Shown: piece by piece, positions 6,782 to 10,917 of the stretch
Layout: each line of letters opens with the position of its first letter
Numbering within the stretch: position 1 is the first letter of the stretch
Assembly (NCBI GenBank): GCA_050287725.1
Contig: JBNKCL010000069.1
Location: forward strand, 1 to 10,917
Source of the DNA: CBFDBF01 sp050287725
Lineage (GTDB): Bacteria > Pseudomonadota > Gammaproteobacteria > Chromatiales > Chromatiaceae
DNA length: 10,917 nt
Direction: 5' to 3'
Position numbers and translations under genes: made by a program
The notes under the pieces: generated by a model
Database searches by the model: none
Seen by the model: only the letters and a program-made list of their open reading frames with translations
Told to the model about the DNA's origin: nothing

Positions 6782-9079
6782 TTAAAAGGAAGTTCCAAAC
6801 GTGAATTGAAAGTTTTCGGTTTCGTCGCCGGACTCGTCGTTCAACGGCGCAACCAGGTAGAGCCCCAGCAATCCCACCGGCGACATCCAGGTCATGGAAA
6901 CACCGGCGGAGTAACGAATATCCCCCACATCGAAGTTCTCACTGGTGGTATCCCAGACGTTACCCGCATCGAAGAACGCGCCCAGACGGACCGCCTTCGG
7001 GGCGATACCGAACGGCTCCGGGAACAGCAGCTCGGCGTTCCCGACCAACCGCAGATTGCCCCCCAACGGATCATTATTTGGGTTATCACGGGGACCGAGG
7101 CTGTAATCCTTGTAGCCGCGCACCGATTTCGGTCCGCCAGCGAAGTAGTTCTCGAAGAAGGGCAGACGCTTGGTGTCGCCATAACCGTCGCCGTAACCCA
7201 CGTCGCCGTTCAGCGAAAGCGTAAGGTTATCGGTCAGGGGGAAATAACGCCGATGCTGGTAGCTGACCTTATAGAAGGTCAGATCGCTGCCGGGGAAGGT
7301 GACGTTGGCGCCGAACCTCTGCAGGCCGCCCGAGGTGGGGAACATATAGGAGTCCCGGGAGTCGTGGGTCCAGTTCATACCCAATTCGTAATTGAGGAAG
7401 GTATTGCCATACATGTTTTCAAAATCCGTCACCTCAGTCGAGGCGCCGCCCCCCACCTTGAAATCGGTATGCTCCACCGACAGACTGAAATTGAGACGGT
7501 CGTATTCGTTGAGCGGGATTCCGAAACTCATCCCCGCCCTCCCCACATCGGTGGCGTACTTGGCCGTATCCACTTCGCTGAAATCGGTCTGCTGATAGGA
7601 GAGATCGAATCCGCGGCTGATACCATCCACCGTGTAATAGGGATTGGTGTAAGCCAGCCGATAGAGCTGATTCCCGGCACTGGTGTTAAAGCCGAAGCTT
7701 ACATGCTTACCGGTACCGAGGAAGTTGTCCTGGCTGATACTGGTATTGAAAATGATCCCCTGGGACTGCGAGTAACCGATACCCGCCATCAGGTTACCGG
7801 TGGCCTTTTCCTTGACCTTTACGTTGACATCGATCTGATCGGTGGAATCGGCAACCGGCGGGGTCTCGATATTGACCTCTTCGAAATACCCCAGGCGCTG
7901 CAACCGTTCCCGCGACAACCGGACCAGTTCGGTGGAGAACCATGCCGACTCCAACTGCCGCATCTCCCGGCGCAACACCTCATCACGGGTATTGCTGTTG
8001 CCGCTGATATTCACATGCCGCACATAAACCCGCTTGCCGGGATCCACGAAAAAGGTGATCGCGACCGTTTTCTTATCCTGATCGATCTCCGGGATGCTGT
8101 TGACGTTCGCGAAGGCGTATCCCCGGTTGCCCAAAAGCGCATTGATGCGCTCGGCGCTGTCGGTGGTCTCCTTGCGGGAGAAGGTATCGCCGCGATTGAT
8201 CTGGATCAGCGGAAACAGCTCTTCCTTCGGCACCACCAAAGTCCCGGCCAGCTTGATGTCGCTGATCTGGTAGATATCCCCTTCGGTGATATTGATGGTG
8301 ACGTAGATGTCTTTCTTGTCCGGCGTAATGGATACCTGGGTGGAATCCACTTTGAAATTGATATAGCCGCGATCCAGATAGTAGGAACGCAGGGTTTCGA
8401 GGTCGGCCGCAAGCTTCTCGCGCGAGTATTGATCGCTCTTGGTAAGCATCGACGTCCAGCCGCCGGTATTGAGCTGGAACTTATCCAACAAATCGTCTTC
8501 GTCGAAGGCGTTATTGCCGACGATGTTGATCTGCTTGATCCGGGCCACCTCACCTTCATTGATGACGATATCCAGCGCCACCCGGTTCCGCTCCAGCGGG
8601 GTCACGGTGGATTCCAGCTTCATACCGTAACGGCCGCGGCTGAAATAGAGGCGCTGCAACTCTTGTTCGATCTTGTCCAGGACGGAACGATTGAATACCC
8701 GTCCCTCCGCCATACCGATGTCTTTCAGACCGGTCAGCAGTTGTTCGGTATCGATCTCTTCGTTGCCGGTGATGTTGATGTTGGCGATGGCGGGACGTTC
8801 GGAAACAAAGATGATCAGGACATTCCCTTCCCGCTCCAGGCGCACATCCTTGAAGAATCCGGTCTTATACAACTCCCGGATGATGGAGCCGGTCTCTTCC
8901 GAATCGATCTGGTCGCCGATCTTGACCGGCAGGTAGTTGAACACCGTGCCCGCCGAGATGCGCTGCAACCCTTCGACCCGGATATCATCGATCACGAACG
9001 GCTTGGCCACGGCGGCCGCCGAGAACAGCGCGATTGCCAGAAACAAAGGCGCCAGGAATAGTCTGAAGGTGCGTGTCAT
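6782..9079 (-). CDS. bamA: Outer membrane protein assembly factor BamA (Omp85)
   Basis: BamA is the essential central barrel of the BAM complex, which folds and inserts outer-membrane beta-barrel proteins. The 765-residue precursor (E. coli about 810) has a signal peptide with likely cleavage after AVA at residue 25. Five POTRA domains follow, at about 27-96, 97-176, 177-268, 269-350 and 351-425. Each carries the repeated pattern of an I-x-V/I-x-G strand and a GY/GF turn (IRVEGL, INITGN, INIVGN, IKLAGT, VNISGN). The C-terminal 16-strand barrel starts around ATGNLMAGIGYSQSQG. The loop-6 hallmark VRGY is at residues 653-656, within SVRGYKDYSLGPRDN. The chain ends in Phe, as expected for a barrel recognised by BAM. 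GGAAG lies 9 nt before the ATG. Upstream rseP and downstream skp are functional partners in envelope homeostasis. Confidence 0.98.
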   Translation of the reverse strand: MTRTFRLFLAPLFLAIALFSAAAVAKPFVIDDIRVEGLQRISAGTVFNYLPVKIGDQIDSEETGSIIRELYKTGFFKDVRLEREGNVLIIFVSERPAIANINITGNEEIDTEQLLTGLKDIGMAEGRVFNRSVLDKIEQELQRLYFSRGRYGMKLESTVTPLERNRVALDIVINEGEVARIKQINIVGNNAFDEDDLLDKFQLNTGGWTSMLTKSDQYSREKLAADLETLRSYYLDRGYINFKVDSTQVSITPDKKDIYVTINITEGDIYQISDIKLAGTLVVPKEELFPLIQINRGDTFSRKETTDSAERINALLGNRGYAFANVNSIPEIDQDKKTVAITFFVDPGKRVYVRHVNISGNSNTRDEVLRREMRQLESAWFSTELVRLSRERLQRLGYFEEVNIETPPVADSTDQIDVNVKVKEKATGNLMAGIGYSQSQGIIFNTSISQDNFLGTGKHVSFGFNTSAGNQLYRLAYTNPYYTVDGISRGFDLSYQQTDFSEVDTAKYATDVGRAGMSFGIPLNEYDRLNFSLSVEHTDFKVGGGASTEVTDFENMYGNTFLNYELGMNWTHDSRDSYMFPTSGGLQRFGANVTFPGSDLTFYKVSYQHRRYFPLTDNLTLSLNGDVGYGDGYGDTKRLPFFENYFAGGPKSVRGYKDYSLGPRDNPNNDPLGGNLRLVGNAELLFPEPFGIAPKAVRLGAFFDAGNVWDTTSENFDVGDIRYSAGVSMTWMSPVGLLGLYLVAPLNDESGDETENFQFTFGTSF

Positions 9080-9134
9080 TTATTCTAACTTCCAGTTTTC
9101 TCTGAATTATTATCGACCTGCAAAACAGTCTTCT

Positions 9135-9159
9135 GATCCCCCCTTCCAGCGGGGGGACC
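9135..9159 (-). promoter_or_regulatory. Strong hairpin in the rseP-bamA spacer (bamA leader)
   Basis: In the 102-nt spacer, minus-strand RNA can form a 9-bp stem GGUCCCCCC / GGGGGGAUC around the 7-nt loop GCUGGAA. The second pair from the base is G-U in minus-strand RNA but would be A-C in plus-strand RNA, so the structure fits a transcript in the direction of bamA. It lies about 55 nt before the bamA start. No U-run follows directly (AGAAGACTGTTTTGC comes next), so it is a poor intrinsic terminator. A role as attenuator, processing site or stability element between rseP and bamA is inferred. Confidence 0.5.
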
Positions 9160-9181
9160 TAGTATAGATGATCTTTTGCCG

Positions 9182-10549
9182 CTATCCCAGCAGCCGAGAG
9201 ATATCAACATAAAAGGCCAGCCCCATCAATAGGAGCAGAATCACCAGCCCGATCTGCTGCCCCCGCAACTGCGCCTCCTCCGACAAAGGCCGCCCCTTGA
9301 TCCCCTCGATCAGGAAAAAGAACAAATGGCCGCCGTCCAGGATCGGCACCGGCAGCAGATTCAGGATCGCCAGGCTGACACTCACCGCCGCCAGGAATTT
9401 CAGGAAGAAGGAAACGCCGTAACTGGCTGATTTCCCCGCAATTTGAGCAATGGAGATCGGACCTCCCAGATTCTTTACCGAGGCCTGGCCGACCGCCATG
9501 CGCCCGAGGATCCGCAACATGAAGACCGACTGGTCCCAGGTCCGCAGCCCCGCCTCGGAGAGCGCCGCCATCACCCCCAGCTTCACCGTCACCCGGTACC
9601 GCTCCAGCAGGCCCTCCGGGACCCGCGGTCCGGCCCCGATGCGGCCGATCCTCTTCTCGCCCTGCACCAGGCTTCCCACCCGCAGCTCCAGAGGGATCTG
9701 TCGTCCCTGACGCTCCAGATCGAGGGCCACCGCCTGGTCGGGATGCTCCTGGATATAGCTGACGAACTCCTCCCAGTCGCCGACCGGCCGGCCGTCAACC
9801 GTCAGGATCCGGTCCCCCGCCAGCAACCCCGAGGCCTGGGCCGTCTCACCCGCAACCAGTTCCCCCACCACCGCCGGCACGTTCGGCCGCGCCAGGGTGA
9901 TCCCCAGGGTTCCGAGCGGATCGCCCTGATCGGCGAGGGTCGCCAGAACGCCGCCCGGGAGATAGCGTACCCGCTCGACGCCGTTCTCGCTTCGCACCCG
10001 GACCGGAACGCTGGTATCTTCGCCCGCCTCGGCCAACAGCGCCCGCACCAGGTACTCCACGGTCGGGGTCTCCCGCTCTCCCACCGCCAGCACCTCATCG
10101 CCGCTCCGAAAGCCCGCATCGGCAGCCGGCGTGGCCGGCGCCACCTCCCCCACCAACGGACGAAGACCGACTTCACCGCTCATCAGCACCAGCCAGAAGG
10201 CGAGGATGGCGAACAACAGGTTGGACAGGGGACCGGCCGCCACGACGGCGGAGCGCACCGGCAGAGACTGGCGGTTAAAGGCGCGATGACTCTCCTCTTC
10301 CGCGACCTCTCCCTCCCGCTCGTCGAGCATCTTCACATAACCGCCCAGCGGCACCATGGCCAGCACGTATTCGGTGCCGTCCTTACGCCCGGTCCAGCGC
10401 CACAGCGGCCGGCCGAAGCCGACCGAGAACCGGAGCACCTTCACCCCCAGCCGGCGCGCCACCCAGAAGTGGCCGAACTCATGGACCGTGACCAGCACGC
10501 CCAGGGCGATAAGAAAATAGAAAATGGTAGAGAAGAGTGAACCGGTCAT
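9182..10549 (-). CDS. rseP: Site-2 intramembrane zinc metalloprotease RseP
   Basis: RseP is an inner-membrane zinc protease. In E. coli it makes the second cut in the anti-sigma factor RseA after DegS, which releases sigma-E, and it also clears remnant signal peptides. The 455-residue product (E. coli 450) has the metalloprotease motif HEFGH at residues 23-27 in the first membrane segment. The second conserved motif is LLPVPILDGGH with Asp405 near the C terminus. Further membrane segments lie at about 107-124, 380-398 and 433-448. Two periplasmic PDZ domains span roughly 130-220 and 221-305 (for example ASGLLAGDRILTVDG). The ATG at 10549 lies 6 nt after the dxr stop; no strong Shine-Dalgarno is visible, so coupling to dxr is likely. 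Its position just before bamA is conserved and fits a role in sensing barrel-assembly defects. The substrate here is inferred; rseA is not in the window. Confidence 0.97.
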   Translation of the reverse strand: MTGSLFSTIFYFLIALGVLVTVHEFGHFWVARRLGVKVLRFSVGFGRPLWRWTGRKDGTEYVLAMVPLGGYVKMLDEREGEVAEEESHRAFNRQSLPVRSAVVAAGPLSNLLFAILAFWLVLMSGEVGLRPLVGEVAPATPAADAGFRSGDEVLAVGERETPTVEYLVRALLAEAGEDTSVPVRVRSENGVERVRYLPGGVLATLADQGDPLGTLGITLARPNVPAVVGELVAGETAQASGLLAGDRILTVDGRPVGDWEEFVSYIQEHPDQAVALDLERQGRQIPLELRVGSLVQGEKRIGRIGAGPRVPEGLLERYRVTVKLGVMAALSEAGLRTWDQSVFMLRILGRMAVGQASVKNLGGPISIAQIAGKSASYGVSFFLKFLAAVSVSLAILNLLPVPILDGGHLFFFLIEGIKGRPLSEEAQLRGQQIGLVILLLLMGLAFYVDISRLLG

Positions 10550-10555
10550 TGTGCT

Positions 10556-10917
10556 TCAGACCCTTGCAGTTACCGCTTGTTCCGCCGCCGCCCGTGCGAC
10601 CCGGTCGATTTCCAATAATTCCTCCAGGGTGGCGGCATTGCCGGCCGGCGCCGTCTGAAGGGTATCTTCGATCACCGCCGGAATCGCGGTAAATCGCAGG
10701 CGTTGTTCCAAAAAGGCCGCCACCGCCACCTCGTTCGCCGCATTCATCACCGCCGGCGTACCGCCGCCCTCCCGGGCGCAGCGGTACGCCAGATCCAGGC
10801 AGCGAAAACGATTCAGGTCCGGCGGCTCGAAATCGAGCCGGGCGATGGCCGCAAGATCCAGACCGGCCACCCCGGACTCGATTCGTTCCGGCCAGGCCAG
10901 GGCGTGCGCGATGGGGA
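10556..10917 (-). CDS. dxr: 1-deoxy-D-xylulose 5-phosphate reductoisomerase, C-terminal 119 residues (5' end outside the window)
   Basis: Dxr (IspC) converts 1-deoxy-D-xylulose 5-phosphate to 2-C-methyl-D-erythritol 4-phosphate using NADPH, the first committed step of the MEP isoprenoid pathway. Only the C-terminal part is visible. It enters the window as PIAHALAWPERIESGV, which matches the PIAHTMAWPNRVNSGV region of E. coli Dxr. LDFEPPDLNRFRCLDLAYR follows, then VMNAANEVAVAAFLEQRLRFTAIP and the C-terminal alpha-helical domain. The frame is open through the window edge, so the GTG at 10870 is not a real start. The TGA stop lies 6 nt before the rseP ATG. The dxr-rseP-bamA order is the standard gammaproteobacterial arrangement. 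The NADPH-binding and metal-binding parts cannot be judged from this window. Confidence 0.96.
   Translation of the reverse strand, partial: PIAHALAWPERIESGVAGLDLAAIARLDFEPPDLNRFRCLDLAYRCAREGGGTPAVMNAANEVAVAAFLEQRLRFTAIPAVIEDTLQTAPAGNAATLEELLEIDRVARAAAEQAVTARV

Noticed and set aside
6779..9061. A 760-codon open frame on the plus strand antisense to bamA
   Set aside because: Its translation is a low-complexity mix rich in His, Gln, Gly and Arg with no recognisable domain. The minus-strand frame is a complete, unmistakable BamA. Long antisense frames are expected in GC-rich genes with strong codon bias.
9161..9189. Possible promoter for bamA: -10-like TATACT at 9166-9161 on the minus strand
   Set aside because: The best -35 at 16-18 nt spacing matches at most three of six consensus positions, and no sigma-E-like GGAACTT / TCTGA pair was found in the spacer.
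1..10917. Search for an undescribed defence, mobile or biosynthetic system
   Set aside because: All coding space is taken by ten well-known core genes in the standard gammaproteobacterial order. The spacers are 179 nt or shorter and contain only repeats and leader structures.

Overview
The window is a stretch of conserved chromosomal core from a GC-rich Gram-negative bacterium. All ten recognisable genes lie on the minus strand. In transcription order (right to left) they are dxr (C-terminal part only), rseP, bamA, skp, lpxD, fabZ, lpxA, lpxB, rnhB and dnaE (N-terminal part only). This is the classical envelope-biogenesis cluster of Gammaproteobacteria. The order and the close match of DnaE, RNase HII, Dxr and LpxD to the enterobacterial proteins point to a gammaproteobacterium. 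Several details look more Pseudomonas-like than E. coli-like, notably the LpxA chain-length residue and the MDIN-type FabZ N terminus. I cannot name a genus.

Layout: dxr ends 6 nt before rseP. A 102-nt spacer with a strong hairpin separates rseP from bamA. Then bamA, skp and lpxD follow with gaps of 18 and 23 nt. A 65-nt spacer with a Shine-Dalgarno element precedes fabZ. fabZ, lpxA and lpxB overlap one another: a 4-nt GTGA overlap, then an 11-nt overlap into a TTG start. A 179-nt spacer between lpxB and rnhB is almost filled by a degenerate palindromic repeat element. A 73-nt spacer with nested inverted repeats lies between rnhB and dnaE.

The genes serve outer-membrane assembly. LpxA, LpxD and LpxB carry out acylation and disaccharide-forming steps of lipid A synthesis. 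FabZ works on the same 3-hydroxyacyl-ACP pool from the fatty-acid side. BamA inserts beta-barrel proteins, Skp chaperones them across the periplasm, and RseP is the intramembrane protease that activates the envelope stress response when assembly fails. Dxr (isoprenoid precursors), RNase HII and the replicative polymerase subunit DnaE are the usual housekeeping neighbours.

I found no mobile element gene, RNA gene, CRISPR array or undescribed gene system. The observations worth a second look are the intergenic palindromic element, the leader hairpin of bamA, the structured rnhB-dnaE spacer, the run of non-ATG starts, and substitutions in LpxA and LpxB.
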